Counted from the stretch's first letter, positions 1-12,258 are shown. The stretch is 64,000 bases of DNA from JANFXS01 sp022791155 (GCA_949743895.1 CATJUX010000044.1:10385-74384); one strand, 5' to 3'. Notes: generated by a model from the sequence alone, not told the origin. Translations and numbers: made by a program.

Positions 1-2105
<2,105 letters not shown>

Positions 2106-2140
2106 TAAATAAAAATCCAAGAAAAGGAGGACAGGCTCCT

Positions 2141-2701
2141 ATGAGTAGCAGCAATGGTAAAAATATTATAGATAAAATACTGGCCGACGCCAAAGCTGAA
2201 GCCGACAAAACCATTGATTTGGCTCAGGGTGAAGCGGGAGAGGTTATATCAGCGGCTGAACAAAGGGCTGAAAAAGAAAAAGCCGCAATTTATGAACTTT
2301 CAAAAGCAGCGGCTGAAAAAGCAAAAGCCAAAGAAATTTCATCAGCTGAAATGCAGGCAAAATCAATGGTTCTTTCTCAAAAACAAAAGTGCATTGAGGA
2401 AGTTATAGAAGAGGCGGCCCGCAAACTTTCACAGCTTACTGACGACGAGTATAAAGTTATTATAAAAACTATGGTTAAAAGTGCCCCAAGTGGCGAAATT
2501 ATACTTTCCAAGAAAGACGTTGAGCTTCTTGAAAGCGAACTTAAAGGCATGGATCGAACAATTTCATCCGAAACACGTGATATTGACGGTGGATTTGTTG
2601 TTAAAAACGGCGATGTTGAATATAATTACTCATTTGAATCCATAATTTCTGTAGAGAAAGAAACAATTGAACAGCTGGCGGCCAAAATGCTGTTTGGCTG
2701 A
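2141..2701 (+). CDS. ntpE: V-type ATP synthase subunit E (peripheral stalk)
   Basis: A 186-residue protein of subunit E type: the first about 100 residues form an Ala/Glu/Lys-rich helix (peripheral stalk coiled coil) and the rest a small globular domain that contacts the A3B3 head. A conserved RDIDGGFVV segment near residues 148-156 is typical of the family. The start at 2141 has AAAAGGAGG 11 bases upstream. In many operons subunit E pairs with a small G/H subunit; none lies within this window, so it is probably encoded upstream of subunit I or elsewhere. Confidence 0.9.
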   Translation: MSSSNGKNIIDKILADAKAEADKTIDLAQGEAGEVISAAEQRAEKEKAAIYELSKAAAEKAKAKEISSAEMQAKSMVLSQKQKCIEEVIEEAARKLSQLTDDEYKVIIKTMVKSAPSGEIILSKKDVELLESELKGMDRTISSETRDIDGGFVVKNGDVEYNYSFESIISVEKETIEQLAAKMLFG

Positions 2702-2725
2702 ACACTTAAACGGGGAGGTTTTTAA

Positions 2726-3700
2726 ATGGCGAAAGAAAAGATTTACCCCTATGCCGTGGCGCGCATCAGGATGCTTGAGCGTTTTCTTCTCACAGAAAAA
2801 AGTTATATCCAAATGGCTGAAGCCAAAAACATTGATGACGTTCTTAAAATACTTTCAGAAGCAGGATATGGCGCGGCAGATCAGCTCACTGTTAAAAACT
2901 ATGAAGCGGCACTTGCCGATCGCCTCGAAAAAGCATATGGCAGTGTGGCCGAGCTTGTTGACGGACAAAACTTTATGGATGTTTTTCTTTTGAAAAATGA
3001 CTATCAAAATATAAAAGTTTTGATGAAAGAGGAGTTGTCTGGCGTTAAAGGCGAAAACTATATTGTTGACGGCGGAACAGTTAAAGCCGCTGAAATTCAG
3101 GCAGCGTTTAACAAAAAGAACTATGACTCACTCCCATCAAACATGGCAAAAGCCATAGAAGAAGCCTATGACGCTTACAGCAAAACAATGAGCGGACAAA
3201 GCATAGACATTGTTCTTGACAGAGCAGCTTTTGGCGACATGATTAAACGTGCAGGCGAAAGCGGCATTGATTTCATTAAAAAATATATGGAACTGACATG
3301 CGACGTCACAAACCTCAAAAGCTTCATGCGTGTGCGCAACATGAAAAAGCCGTTTGACATGTTTGCTGAAGTGTATGTTGAAGGCGGAAGCATGAGCCTT
3401 GAATTTTTCAGACAGGGCTTTGGCGCAGAAAGTGCAGCGTCGGCGTTCAAAGGAAGCAGCTATTCTGCATTGGCGGAGGGCATGTCGGAAGGCTTCACAG
3501 CTTTTGAGAAAAAGTGTGACAATTTTATTATGGCATATATTAGAGAGGCCAAATACAAATCGCTGACAATAGAGCCTTTGGTGGCCTATATCTATGCTGT
3601 GGAAACTGAAGTCAAAACAGTCAGAATTATACTCAACAGCAAAATAAACGACATTGACAGCGAAATTATTAAAGAAAGGCTGAGGGATGCTTATGTATAA
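2726..3700 (+). CDS. ntpC: V-type ATP synthase subunit C
   Basis: A 324-residue, mostly helical protein of the V-type ATPase C/d family, the cup that joins the central shaft to the K ring. YPYAVARIRMLE at the N terminus and a YIREAKYKSLTIEPLVAYI stretch near residue 272 are family-like, as is the closing KINDIDSEIIKERLRDAYV. The start has GGGGAGG upstream with good spacing. The 3' end overlaps subunit F by 8 to 14 bases, depending on which F start is used, a sign of translational coupling. Confidence 0.92.
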   Translation: MAKEKIYPYAVARIRMLERFLLTEKSYIQMAEAKNIDDVLKILSEAGYGAADQLTVKNYEAALADRLEKAYGSVAELVDGQNFMDVFLLKNDYQNIKVLMKEELSGVKGENYIVDGGTVKAAEIQAAFNKKNYDSLPSNMAKAIEEAYDAYSKTMSGQSIDIVLDRAAFGDMIKRAGESGIDFIKKYMELTCDVTNLKSFMRVRNMKKPFDMFAEVYVEGGSMSLEFFRQGFGAESAASAFKGSSYSALAEGMSEGFTAFEKKCDNFIMAYIREAKYKSLTIEPLVAYIYAVETEVKTVRIILNSKINDIDSEIIKERLRDAYV

Positions 3701-4013
3701 AGTTGGCGTTATAGGCGACAAAGACAGCGTTATGGGATTTCTCGCCTTGGGCATTGATATATATCCGGTTTATGAGGCTGATGAAGTTAAAAGAACCATA
3801 CATAAACTGGCCGAAGAAGAATATGCCATAATTTATATCACTGAAGACGCCAAACTTTTGGCAGGAGACGTTATCGACAGATATAAAGACGCCAAACTTC
3901 CGGCAATCATTGTTGTTCCGGGAATAGGCGGCAGCAAGGGCATTGGGCTTAACGAGATAAGAGAATCAGCAAAGCGCGCCATTGGCGTGGATATATTGTT
4001 TGAAAACAACTAA
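3687..4013 (+). CDS. ntpG: V-type ATP synthase subunit F
   Basis: A 108-residue subunit F, the small Rossmann-like protein on the central shaft that regulates rotation (called NtpG in Enterococcus, AtpF in archaeal naming). The core reads YKVGVIGDKDSVMGF at the start and the C-terminal half has the family VVPGIGGSKG stretch. Two in-frame ATGs lie 6 bases apart (3687 and 3693); the second has better spacing from the GAGGG at 3680-3684 and would give 106 residues. Either start overlaps the end of subunit C. Confidence 0.9.
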   Translation: MLMYKVGVIGDKDSVMGFLALGIDIYPVYEADEVKRTIHKLAEEEYAIIYITEDAKLLAGDVIDRYKDAKLPAIIVVPGIGGSKGIGLNEIRESAKRAIGVDILFENN

Positions 4014-4037
4014 TATAAGAATTGAGTGGTGATAAAA

Positions 4038-5816
4038 ATGAGTACAGGCACAATAGTTAAAGTGTCAGGCCCGCTGGTTATTGCTGAAGGAATGCGGGAC
4101 GCAAACATGTTTGACATTGTAAGGGTGTCCGAAAAGCACCTTATAGGTGAAATTATAGAGATGCACGGCGACAGAGCCTCCGTTCAGGTTTATGAAGAAA
4201 CAGCCGGGCTTGGGCCAGGAGAAGAAGTTGTTTCATTGGGTCAGCCTATGTCAGTTGAATTAGGCCCAGGGCTTATATCAACAATATATGACGGAATTCA
4301 GCGCCCGCTTGAAAAGCTTTATAAGCTCAGCGGCGACAACATTCAAAGAGGAATTGAAGTTCCTTCTTTGGACAGAGAGAAAAAATGGGATTTCAAACCA
4401 ACTGTCAAAGTTGGCGACAAAGTTAAAGGCGGCGACATAATAGGCGTTGTTCAGGAAACGCCTGTTGTTGAATGCCGTATAATGGTTCCTCCGGGACTTG
4501 GCGGAACAGTTAAGGTTATAAAAAGCGGCGAATTCACAGTTGAGGAAGAAGTCTGCGTTATAACAAACGAAAAGGGCGCCGACGTTACAATGTCAATGAT
4601 GCAGAAATGGCCTGTTCGTAAAGAACGCCCATATGCTGCAAAGGAAAGTCCTGACAGCCTTCTTGTCACAGGACAAAGAGTTATAGACACATTCTTCCCA
4701 ATCACAAAAGGCGGCGTTGCCGCTATACCAGGGCCTTTCGGAAGCGGAAAAACTGTGACACAGCACCAGATTGCAAAATGGGCCGATGCTGACATAGTTG
4801 TATACATTGGCTGCGGCGAGCGCGGAAACGAAATGACAGACGTTTTGCTTGAGTTCCCTGAACTTAAAGACCCTCGCACTGGCGAAAGCCTCATGCAGAG
4901 AACAGTTCTCATTGCCAACACAAGCGACATGCCTGTTGCGGCACGCGAAGCTTCAATATATACAGGAATCACAATTGCAGAGTTCTTTAGAGACATGGGA
5001 TATTCGGTTGCACTTATGGCCGACTCAACAAGCCGTTGGGCCGAGGCGCTGCGTGAAATGAGCGGTCGTCTTGAGGAAATGCCCGGTGAAGAAGGCTATC
5101 CGGCATATCTCGGAAGCCGTCTTGCACAGTTCTATGAAAGAGCTGGCCGTGTTCAGTGCCTTGGAAGCGACGAAACAAGAAGGGGAAGCCTGACGGCTAT
5201 TGGAGCCGTTTCGCCTCCAGGCGGTGACACTTCAGAGCCTGTCAGCCAAGGAACATTGCGTATTGTCAAAGTGTTCTGGGGCCTTGACGCTTCTCTTGCT
5301 TACAAACGTCACTTCCCGGCTATAAACTGGCTCACAAGCTATTCGCTTTATCAAGACAAAATTGACGTTTGGGCTGACAAAAACGTAAACAGCAGCTTCT
5401 CAAGCAAAAGAGCTTTGGCAATGAGCCTTCTTCAAACGGAAGCAGAGCTCAACGAAATTGTTCAGCTTGTTGGTGTTGACTCGCTTTCGCACAGTGACAG
5501 GCTCATTCTTGAAACAGCACGTTCAATAAGAGAGGACTTCCTTCATCAGAACTCATTCCATGAGATTGACACATATACTTCGCTTCACAAACAGTATAGA
5601 ATGTTAAGCCTCATACTTAAATTCTATGAGGAAGCCGGAAAAGCTATAAAGGCTGGAGTTTCAATATTGCAGATAACAAAACTCCCTGTGATAGAAAGAA
5701 TTGGCCGTGCCAAATATTTCCCTGAAAACGAGGTTGACGGCGCTTATAACGACATAGAAAACAGCATTGTTTCGGAAATAGAAGAAATAATCAAGAAGGG
5801 GGCTGAAGAATTATGA
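4038..5816 (+). CDS. ntpA: V-type ATP synthase catalytic subunit A
   Basis: The catalytic ATP-hydrolysing or synthesising subunit, 592 residues from the ATG at 4038; two in-frame GTGs at 4026 and 4029 are less likely starts. The P-loop GPFGSGKT lies near residue 232, the catalytic GERGNE near 260, and [12 protein letters not shown] near 330. The roughly 90-residue non-homologous insert that separates A from B subunits is present before the P-loop (residues about 110-200). The length matches the family (580-600). The last codons overlap the start of subunit B as ATGA at 5813. Confidence 0.97.
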   Translation: MSTGTIVKVSGPLVIAEGMRDANMFDIVRVSEKHLIGEIIEMHGDRASVQVYEETAGLGPGEEVVSLGQPMSVELGPGLISTIYDGIQRPLEKLYKLSGDNIQRGIEVPSLDREKKWDFKPTVKVGDKVKGGDIIGVVQETPVVECRIMVPPGLGGTVKVIKSGEFTVEEEVCVITNEKGADVTMSMMQKWPVRKERPYAAKESPDSLLVTGQRVIDTFFPITKGGVAAIPGPFGSGKTVTQHQIAKWADADIVVYIGCGERGNEMTDVLLEFPELKDPRTGESLMQRTVLIANTSDMPVAAREASIYTGITIAEFFRDMGYSVALMADSTSRWAEALREMSGRLEEMPGEEGYPAYLGSRLAQFYERAGRVQCLGSDETRRGSLTAIGAVSPPGGDTSEPVSQGTLRIVKVFWGLDASLAYKRHFPAINWLTSYSLYQDKIDVWADKNVNSSFSSKRALAMSLLQTEAELNEIVQLVGVDSLSHSDRLILETARSIREDFLHQNSFHEIDTYTSLHKQYRMLSLILKFYEEAGKAIKAGVSILQITKLPVIERIGRAKYFPENEVDGAYNDIENSIVSEIEEIIKKGAEEL

Positions 5817-7186
5817 TTAAAGAATATAGATCTATTCAGGAAGTAGCCGGCCCTCTTATGCTTGTCAGCGGTGTTGAAGGCGTTAAATATGACGAGCTTG
5901 GCGAAATTGAGCTTGCCAACGGCGAGATAAGACGCTGCAAGGTTTTGGAGGTTAACGGAAACACAGTTCTTGTTCAGCTTTTTGAAAACTCAACAGGCAT
6001 CAACCTTTCCGACAGCAAAGTTAGATTTCTTGGAAAGAGCCTTGATTTTGGAGTTTCCCCTGACATACTCGGCCGCGTTTTCAGCGGCATGGGCAAGCCA
6101 ATTGACGGCGGCCCTGAAATTATACCAGAGAAAAGGCTGGATGTTAACGGCGCGCCTATCAACCCGGCAGCTCGTGACTATCCTTCCGAATTCATACAAA
6201 CAGGTGTTTCCGCAATTGACGGACTTAACACACTTGTTAGAGGACAGAAACTCCCTATATTCTCGGTTTCGGGCCTTCCACACAACAATTTGGCTGTTCA
6301 GATTGCGCGTCAGGCAAAAGTTAGAGGAACTGACAGCAAATTCGCCGTTGTTTTTGCCGCTGTCGGCATAACATTTGAAGATGCGGAGTTCTTCATCAAC
6401 GATTTTAAGGAAACAGGCGCCATAGACCGTTCTGTTGTGTTTGTAAATCTTGCCAACGACCCGGCTGTAGAACGTATCCAAACACCTAAAATGGCGCTTA
6501 CAGCCGCCGAATATCTTGCTTTTGAGAAGAACATGCACGTTCTTGTTATAATAACAGACATTACAAACTATGCGGAGGCGCTGCGTGAAGTTTCAGCAGC
6601 CAAGAAAGAGGTTCCCGGCCGCCGTGGATACCCGGGCTATCTCTACACCGACCTTGCTACTATGTATGAAAGAGCCGGCAAAAAAAGAGGCATAGACGGT
6701 TCAATAACAATGATACCTATTTTGACAATGCCTGAGGATGACAAAACTCACCCAATCCCTGACCTTACAGGATATATCACAGAAGGTCAGATTATGCTGA
6801 GCCGTGACCTTTATAAAAAAGGACTTCAGCCGCCTATCGACGTTCTTCCTTCCCTTAGCCGTTTGAAAGATAAAGGTATTGGCAAAGGAAAAACAAGAGA
6901 AGATCATGCCGACACAATGAACCAGCTTTTTGCCGCATATTCAAGGGGTAAAGACGCCAAAGAGCTCATGGCCATATTGGGTGAAAGTGCATTGACAGAG
7001 ATTGATCTTTTATATGCTAAGTTTGCTGACGAGTTTGAAAAAGTTTATGTTTCACAAGGCTTCAAAACTGACAGAACAATTGAGCAAACACTGGAAACAG
7101 GATGGAATCTTTTGAAAATGTTCCCAAGAAGCGAGCTCAAACGTATCAGGGATGAATATCTTGATGAATATATGCCTAAGGAGTGA
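5813..7186 (+). CDS. ntpB: V-type ATP synthase subunit B (non-catalytic)
   Basis: A 457-residue regulatory nucleotide-binding subunit that alternates with A in the hexameric head. It keeps the fold, with [12 protein letters not shown] at the place of the P-loop, so the Walker A lysine/threonine is absent as expected for [22 protein letters not shown] and [19 protein letters not shown] are typical family blocks. It starts inside the A stop (ATGA overlap) and ends with an AAGGAG that serves as the ribosome binding site of subunit D. Confidence 0.97.
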   Translation: MIKEYRSIQEVAGPLMLVSGVEGVKYDELGEIELANGEIRRCKVLEVNGNTVLVQLFENSTGINLSDSKVRFLGKSLDFGVSPDILGRVFSGMGKPIDGGPEIIPEKRLDVNGAPINPAARDYPSEFIQTGVSAIDGLNTLVRGQKLPIFSVSGLPHNNLAVQIARQAKVRGTDSKFAVVFAAVGITFEDAEFFINDFKETGAIDRSVVFVNLANDPAVERIQTPKMALTAAEYLAFEKNMHVLVIITDITNYAEALREVSAAKKEVPGRRGYPGYLYTDLATMYERAGKKRGIDGSITMIPILTMPEDDKTHPIPDLTGYITEGQIMLSRDLYKKGLQPPIDVLPSLSRLKDKGIGKGKTREDHADTMNQLFAAYSRGKDAKELMAILGESALTEIDLLYAKFADEFEKVYVSQGFKTDRTIEQTLETGWNLLKMFPRSELKRIRDEYLDEYMPKE

Positions 7187-7191
7187 TTGCC

Positions 7192-7860
7192 GTGGCAAGG
7201 TTAAATGTTAATCCAACCCGTATGGAAATGAGCCGCCTTAAAAAACAGCTCAAAACCGCCACAAGAGGCCATAAACTCCTGAAAGACAAATTGGATGAAC
7301 TCATGAAACAGTTTCTTGACATAGTGAGAGAGAACAAACGTCTTAGAGAGGAAGCCGAAAAGGCCCTTGACGAGGCATATAAAAGTTTCATTATTGCAAG
7401 AGCTGTCATGAGCGAGGAATATTTGGGCGAGGCGCTTATGATGCCAAAGCAGTCGGTTGCCGTTGATGTGGCCGAAAAAAATGTAATGAGCGTCAACGTC
7501 CCTGTGTTCACATTCAACACATCTGGAAACAAGGGCGATATATATCCTTATGGTTTGTTGTTTACATCAGGAGAACTGGACAGTGCCATGGAAGCGTTTA
7601 ACAACGCCATGGAACCGCTTTTGCAGCTTGCACAAAGCGAGAAAAGCGCCCAACTTATGGCACAGGAGATTGAAAAAACAAGAAGAAGGGTTAATGCCCT
7701 TGAAAACATTCTCATACCAAACTACGCCGAGACAATCAGGTTTATTTCCCAAAAATTGGAGGAAAATGACAGGGCAAACATCACAAGGCTCATGAAAGTT
7801 AAAGACATGATTGCCGAAAAAGCCATTGAAGAAAGGCGTAAACGCGACGCTGCTGTTTAG
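7192..7860 (+). CDS. ntpD: V-type ATP synthase subunit D (central shaft)
   Basis: A central shaft subunit made of two long helices. I place the start at the GTG at 7192 (222 residues) because the protein then begins VARLNVNPTRM, as family members do, and AAGGAG at 7178-7183 is 8 bases upstream; an upstream in-frame GTG at 7183 lies inside that site. Long heptad-rich helices span residues about 10-75 and 125-215. It is the last gene of the operon and is followed by a terminator at 7928-7960. Confidence 0.93.
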   Translation: MARLNVNPTRMEMSRLKKQLKTATRGHKLLKDKLDELMKQFLDIVRENKRLREEAEKALDEAYKSFIIARAVMSEEYLGEALMMPKQSVAVDVAEKNVMSVNVPVFTFNTSGNKGDIYPYGLLFTSGELDSAMEAFNNAMEPLLQLAQSEKSAQLMAQEIEKTRRRVNALENILIPNYAETIRFISQKLEENDRANITRLMKVKDMIAEKAIEERRKRDAAV

Positions 7861-7927
7861 AAAAATTTTCATGAAGCATTGAATGCGTGTCGAATGACAA
7901 TATTTTTGGTATGGAATTATAAAAAAC

Positions 7928-7960
7928 GCCGTGCTGATTTTTTGGTGCGGCTGTTTTTTT
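7928..7960 (+). terminator. terminator of the V-ATPase operon
   Basis: GCCGTGC (7928-7934) pairs with GTGCGGC (7945-7951), including two G-U pairs, and is followed by TGTTTTTTT. Confidence 0.75.
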
Positions 7961-8307
7961 ATAAGTCAGTTTGGAAACTTGCCGAGGAGCGAGTGAGAGC
8001 CATGGCAGCCGGAATTTGTTTTCTGAATGAGAATTCAAGAACATGCCAAAACTCGTTGTCTGCAGCAGTTTTAATCCAGTTTAAAAAATTATGAATATAT
8101 ATATAGATCAAAGAAAATAATATTTCCCAAAACATATAATTAACTGAAAGCCATATTATATATAACTAAATTGGTGAATATAATATTAAAAATTCGGGGC
8201 TAAATATAATAAAAAGTTTATATATTTTTTAACAACTTTATATAAAACATGTTTTTACAGCCTTGACTTTTTACCTTTTGATATGATAGACTTACAAAAT
8301 GAATATT
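7961..8307. other. non-coding AT-rich stretch before the T-box leader
   Basis: No supported gene. The stretch is very AT-rich from 8090. TTGACT at 8263-8268 and TATGAT at 8282-8287 resemble promoter boxes, but they are only 13 bases apart, so the exact promoter of the T-box transcript is uncertain. Confidence 0.5.
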
Positions 8308-8560
8308 TAGCAGGCGATGAAAAAGAGAAGTAACCAGAATTATCGTTCACAGTGAGTGAAGAACAGTGAAAACTTCGCAAAATGAATTTTGGCGAACAAC
8401 ACTTTGGAGCTGCAATCCGAAACCGTTTTGGCATTAGGAAAGCCGTGTGCCGCGCGTTAAGCGGCGTTGAGGAGAGGCCGCTTGGCGGCAATTCAGGTGG
8501 TACCGCGGATCCGTTCCGTCCTGACTTTTGTTTGGACAGCGGGTTTTTGTTTTTTTAAAT
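8308..8560 (+). promoter_or_regulatory. T-box leader, Asn (AAC) specifier, controls aspS2
   Basis: A T-box riboswitch senses uncharged tRNA and lets transcription continue. The T-box core GGTGGTACCGCGG lies at 8497-8509. Stem I is recognisable: GCAG (8310-8313) pairs with CTGC (8410-8413), with a GATGA kink-turn-like motif, AGTA (8329-8332) on the 5' side of the specifier loop, and CAGTGAG/CAGTGAAAAC distal-loop motifs (8350-8372). The 3' side of the specifier loop reads GAACAACACTTTGGAG, giving AAC at 8395-8397 or 8398-8400; no Asp codon is in the loop. The terminator is CCGTT..GTCC with GGAC-AGCGG at 8511-8542, followed by TTTTTGTTTTTTT. Loss of charged tRNA-Asn should therefore induce aspS2. 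Confidence 0.9.
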
Positions 8561-8749
8561 ATATTTTCTTTTTGAATGTGCGGCCGAACAGAAAAGATGT
8601 TTGGCGATGTTTGCTGCTGTTGATTTTATTAAGCAAAAATTCGGCGGCGCTTAGAACTAAATTATCTCATTTGCCTGCGGCAATGCCAAACAGTTTTTAA
8701 GCTTCAATGGGCTTGGCTTGTTTTGATAAACATGAAAGGGAGAGTTTTA

Positions 8750-10500
8750 TGGAAGTGTCAAACATTTACAGATCAAAAACTATCGACAAAATATCCGAAA
8801 ATGATATTGGACAAAATTTGAAAGCTTCTGGCTGGGTTGAAAACATACGCGATCATGGCGGAGTTTCTTTCATTGACTTGAGAGATATGTATGGAGTTTT
8901 GCAGGTTGTTTTGCGCAACACAAGTCTCCTTGAAGGCATAAACAAAGAGGACTGCATTTGTGTTGAAGGAAAAATTGATCGCCGTGACGAAGAAACATAT
9001 AACCCGAAAATACCTTCGGGAACAATTGAGCTTGATGCACAAAAGATTGACATACTTGGGAAGGTTTATAAACAGTTGCCGTTCGAGATTGTGACATCAA
9101 AGGAAATTCGTGAGGACTTGCGCCTCAAATATCGCTATCTTGACATGAGAAACAGAAAAGTTAAAGACAACATTGTTTTCCGTTCAAAAGTCATCAGCTT
9201 TCTTAGAGAAAAAATGACAGAAATGGGATTTTTGGAGATACAAACGCCAATATTGTGTGCCTCATCGCCTGAAGGAGCAAGGGACTATATTGTTCCGTCA
9301 AGAAAGTTCAAAGGGAAATTTTATGCATTGCCTCAGGCTCCACAACAATATAAGCAGCTGCTTATGGTTTCTGGAATTGACAAATATTTTCAGATTGCGC
9401 CGTGTTTCAGAGATGAAGACGCCCGTGCAGACCGTTCCCCAGGCGAATTTTATCAGCTTGATTTTGAGATGAGCTTTGCCACACAGGAAGATGTTTTTCG
9501 TGCCGGAGAAGAAGTTTTGACAGAAACATTCAAAAAATTTGCGCCTGAAGGATTTTTTGTGACTGAAGGGCCATATCCTGTTATAAGCTATAAACAAGCA
9601 ATGCTTGAATTTGGAACAGATAAGCCGGATTTGAGAAACCCTCTCAGAATAGTTGATGTCACTGAATTTTTCCAGCGGTGCACATTTAAGCCGTTCCATG
9701 GAAAAACTGTGCGCGCCATAAAGGTTCACGCTGACATGTCAAAAGGCTTTCATGAAAAGCTTTTGAAGTTTGCAACGTCAATTGGAATGGGGGGTTTGGG
9801 CTATCTTGAAGTTAAAGAAAAAATGAGCTATAAAGGGCCAATTGACAAATTCATTCCTGATGAAATGAAAGGCGAAATTGCCGACTTGGCGGGCCTTGCC
9901 GAGGGCGACACAATTTTCTTCATTGCAGACAAGGAAGAAAGGGCAGCAGATTTTGCCGGACAGCTTAGAAACGAATTGGGACAGCGCCTTGATATATGCG
10001 AAAAAAATGCATATCGCTTCTGCTTTGTGAATGATTTTCCTATGTATGAATATGACAAAGAGGAAAAGAAAATTATATTCACTCACAATCCTTTCTCAAT
10101 GCCGCAGGGAGGTTTGGAGGCGCTTAACAACAAAAATCCACTTGACATACTTGCATATCAATATGACATTGTGTGCAATGGCATAGAGCTTTCATCAGGC
10201 GCTGTCAGAAATCACAATCTTGATGTTATGGTCAAAGCTTTTGAGATAGCAGGCTACAGCGAAGCTGATCTTCAGGAAAAATTTGGAGCGCTCTATAACG
10301 CATTTCAATATGGCGCGCCGCCTCATGCTGGCATGGCACCTGGAGTTGACAGAATGATTATGCTTTTGAGAAATGAGGAGAATATCCGTGAAATCATACC
10401 GTTCCCAATGAACGGCAATGCTCAGGATCTTATGTGCGGAGCTCCTTCTGAAGTTACAGAACACCAGCTTAGAGAAGTTCACATAAAGGTTAGACAATAA
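8750..10500 (+). CDS. aspS2: aspartyl-tRNA synthetase, second copy, probably non-discriminating
   Basis: A class IIb synthetase of 583 residues with an N-terminal OB-fold anticodon domain (1-105), class II core with motif 2 FRDEDARADRSPGEFYQ near residue 219, a GAD insert (about 285-420) and motif 3 GMAPGVDRMIMLL near 528. The bacterial-type length and GAD insert fit AspRS. The anticodon domain has RDHGG with His at residue 36; His at this place is reported to allow tRNA-Asn recognition (Pseudomonas AspRS His31), whereas the other AspRS of the window has Leu. With the Asn T-box upstream this suggests it makes Asp-tRNA(Asn) for the GatCAB amidotransferase. The ATG at 8750 follows GAAAGGGAG; an upstream in-frame start at 8707 lacks a good site. 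Confidence 0.93.
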
Positions 10501-10525
10501 CAGGCTTTCGCAAAGCAACAAGAAA

Positions 10526-10568
10526 CGTCATGGCAAATGATTTTTGAAAATGCCATGGCGTTTTTATT
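10526..10568 (+). terminator. terminator of aspS2
   Basis: CGTCATGGCA (10526-10535) pairs with TGCCATGGCG (10551-10560) over 10 pairs and is followed by TTTTTATTG. Confidence 0.9.
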
Positions 10569-10605
10569 GTGTTGTGGAATGCCCTAAATTTATACATTTT
10601 TAGCG

Positions 10606-10646
10606 AACAAAAAACTCCTGATAATATAGGAACAGGAGCTTTTGTT
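10606..10646. terminator. bidirectional hairpin terminator
   Basis: CTCCTG (10615-10620) pairs with CAGGAG (10633-10638), flanked by an A-run on the left and a T-rich run on the right, so it can end the minus-strand lipoprotein gene and back up the aspS2 terminator. Confidence 0.8.
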
Positions 10647-10713
10647 TGATGAATTTTGAAAATTTGGCGAGTGTTGGTTTTCAAAATTTCGTTTCAAATG
10701 ATTTTGATTCAAA

Positions 10714-11826
10714 TTATTCTATTGTGAAGTCGACTTTTTTCTTTTTGTCATCTTCAGAATCGGAGCTGCTGTTTTCGTCAACAGGTGTTTCAATTCCGTT
10801 CAATGTGTTAAGTCTTTCTTGTATTGTGTTGAGATATTTTTCCGCATCATGAGTGCCTCTCATGGTTTCGCCAACAATATGGCCATCGGAATCCACAAAA
10901 ACTGTTGCTGGTATGGCCTCAAGGTTTGCCTGAACCCATGAACCAAGGGTTTGATCCATAACTATGGTCAATATGTCATTTGCTTTGGCGTCTTCTTTAG
11001 CTTTCAAAGCTTTTTCGTTGGTTTCTTCACTGGGAGCGTCAATGACAGCCTCAATTATATTCACAGGAAGACGTTCTGCATTTACCATTTCATATGTCTT
11101 TTGAAGTGTGGCAAACTCGTCAAAGTCGGGGTATGTGTATGTTCCGCCAAAATGAACCATTGTTAGGTCATATGATGCAAATATAGAACTGTCAACGGGC
11201 GCTCCCTCAAGTGTGGAAGTCACAAATGTTATATATGAGTTGAGTTCATTTGTGCGTTCTTCCAATGTTTTGTCATCAAAACTTCTTGTGGAAATGCTTT
11301 CTTTGAGTTTTGGTATCGTTCCAACAATTTTGTTATAATTTTCAATGTCTTTTCCGCTCAAATCTTTTTCAGCTATAGTGGAGTCCCAAAGCAGATAATA
11401 TGAATATTCACCCTGAACACCAACATTCTCGGAGTTTTTGAAAAAATTGATTGTTTCGTCAAGCTTTCCTTCGTTGATAACTGATGTTTTGGCCAGAAGT
11501 ATCTCACATATTGGAGTTATCACAGAATAGGTATTTATGGAAGGGTTGTTGTTGAGTTTTTCAATTCCTTCATCGTTTATATAGCCATAAACTATTTCGG
11601 CAAATGAATTGTCGTCACGCACGGTGAGGGGATATATGTTTGTTTCCTTAAACTCGTTCCATTCATCGGGGATTTTATAGCTTAGGCCAATTTCGTCAAT
11701 TGAAATGTCATTTTCACTGGCTTCAGATGAAGAATTCTCAGAAGAATTATCTTGGGTTTTGCCACAGCCTGACAAAATTCCAAAGGCCATGGCAACACAT
11801 AATATGACAGGTAGAAATTTTTTCAT
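10714..11826 (-). CDS. lipoprotein with a thioredoxin-like domain lacking CXXC
   Basis: A 370-residue lipoprotein: signal peptide with lipobox LSGC (Cys 21), then a Ser/Glu-rich linker. I do not recognise the middle part. The C-terminal 160 residues look like a TlpA/ResA thioredoxin fold: LTMVHFGGTYTYPDFDEFATLQ near residues 217-238 occupies the place of the usual FWATWCGPC segment, and IPATVFVDSDG near 302-312 is the cis-proline strand. Both redox cysteines are missing, so a thiol-disulfide role is unlikely; a binding or chaperone role on the outer membrane face is possible. The last 25 residues are acidic then Lys-rich. It is monocistronic, with its own promoter and terminator. Confidence 0.75.
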   Translation of the reverse strand: MKKFLPVILCVAMAFGILSGCGKTQDNSSENSSSEASENDISIDEIGLSYKIPDEWNEFKETNIYPLTVRDDNSFAEIVYGYINDEGIEKLNNNPSINTYSVITPICEILLAKTSVINEGKLDETINFFKNSENVGVQGEYSYYLLWDSTIAEKDLSGKDIENYNKIVGTIPKLKESISTRSFDDKTLEERTNELNSYITFVTSTLEGAPVDSSIFASYDLTMVHFGGTYTYPDFDEFATLQKTYEMVNAERLPVNIIEAVIDAPSEETNEKALKAKEDAKANDILTIVMDQTLGSWVQANLEAIPATVFVDSDGHIVGETMRGTHDAEKYLNTIQERLNTLNGIETPVDENSSSDSEDDKKKKVDFTIE

Positions 11827-11861
11827 GGTTATTAAAAGCCTCCTATTTTTTAATAAACTTT

Positions 11862-11890
11862 AGTATATATTAAACAAGCGTTTCTTGCAA
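11862..11890 (-). promoter_or_regulatory. promoter of the lipoprotein gene
   Basis: On the minus strand TTGCAA (11890-11885) and TATACT (11867-11862) are 17 bases apart, just upstream of the AGGAGG of the lipoprotein gene. Confidence 0.65.
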
Positions 11891-11949
11891 CAGCCATATT
11901 GAATATTTTGGCCCGTACAGCATAGAAATATTTAGAGGTGGTGCGGATT

Positions 11950-12258
11950 ATGGAAAAAAGTTTTTCAAAAATGCCTAAAAGGCGTGCTAACTGTTATAGA
12001 ACACGGCGCCCGATGAAGGCTGAACCAGAAAATTCAAAAAGCGAAGGTTTTATGATGAGAGTATATGTGTGTGTGATACTTGTGGTGGCATGTTTGGCAA
12101 TGTCCAAAATGGAAAATGAAAAAGCGGCCGAATTCAAAGGAAGGCTGAGGAATGCTCTTTCTGAAAGCATAACGGTTGAGGAGGCGCGTCAAATTGGACA
12201 GATGTGTGCTGAAAAAATTGTTGAGCTGAAAAATGACGCTGAAAAGGCAAATAAATAG
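11950..12258 (+). CDS. small single-span membrane protein, unknown function
   Basis: I do not recognise this 102-residue protein. From the ATG at 11950 (AGAGGTGGTG upstream) it has a basic N-terminal tail of about 35 residues rich in Arg and Lys, one hydrophobic helix (MMRVYVCVILVVACLAM, about 35-51), then a charged helical region of about 50 residues. Positive charges before the helix suggest the N terminus is inside. Its ending about 140 bases before a radical SAM gene may be only positional. A GTG at 11938 would add 4 residues. Confidence 0.6.
   Translation: MEKSFSKMPKRRANCYRTRRPMKAEPENSKSEGFMMRVYVCVILVVACLAMSKMENEKAAEFKGRLRNALSESITVEEARQIGQMCAEKIVELKNDAEKANK

Noticed and set aside
8263..8287. 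TTGACT and TATGAT as the aspS2 promoter
   Set aside because: Spacing is only 13 bases, too short for a standard promoter; the start of the T-box transcript remains open.
8467..8700. 77-codon frame in the T-box region
   Set aside because: It runs through the T-box core and terminator, which explain the sequence better; no ribosome binding site.
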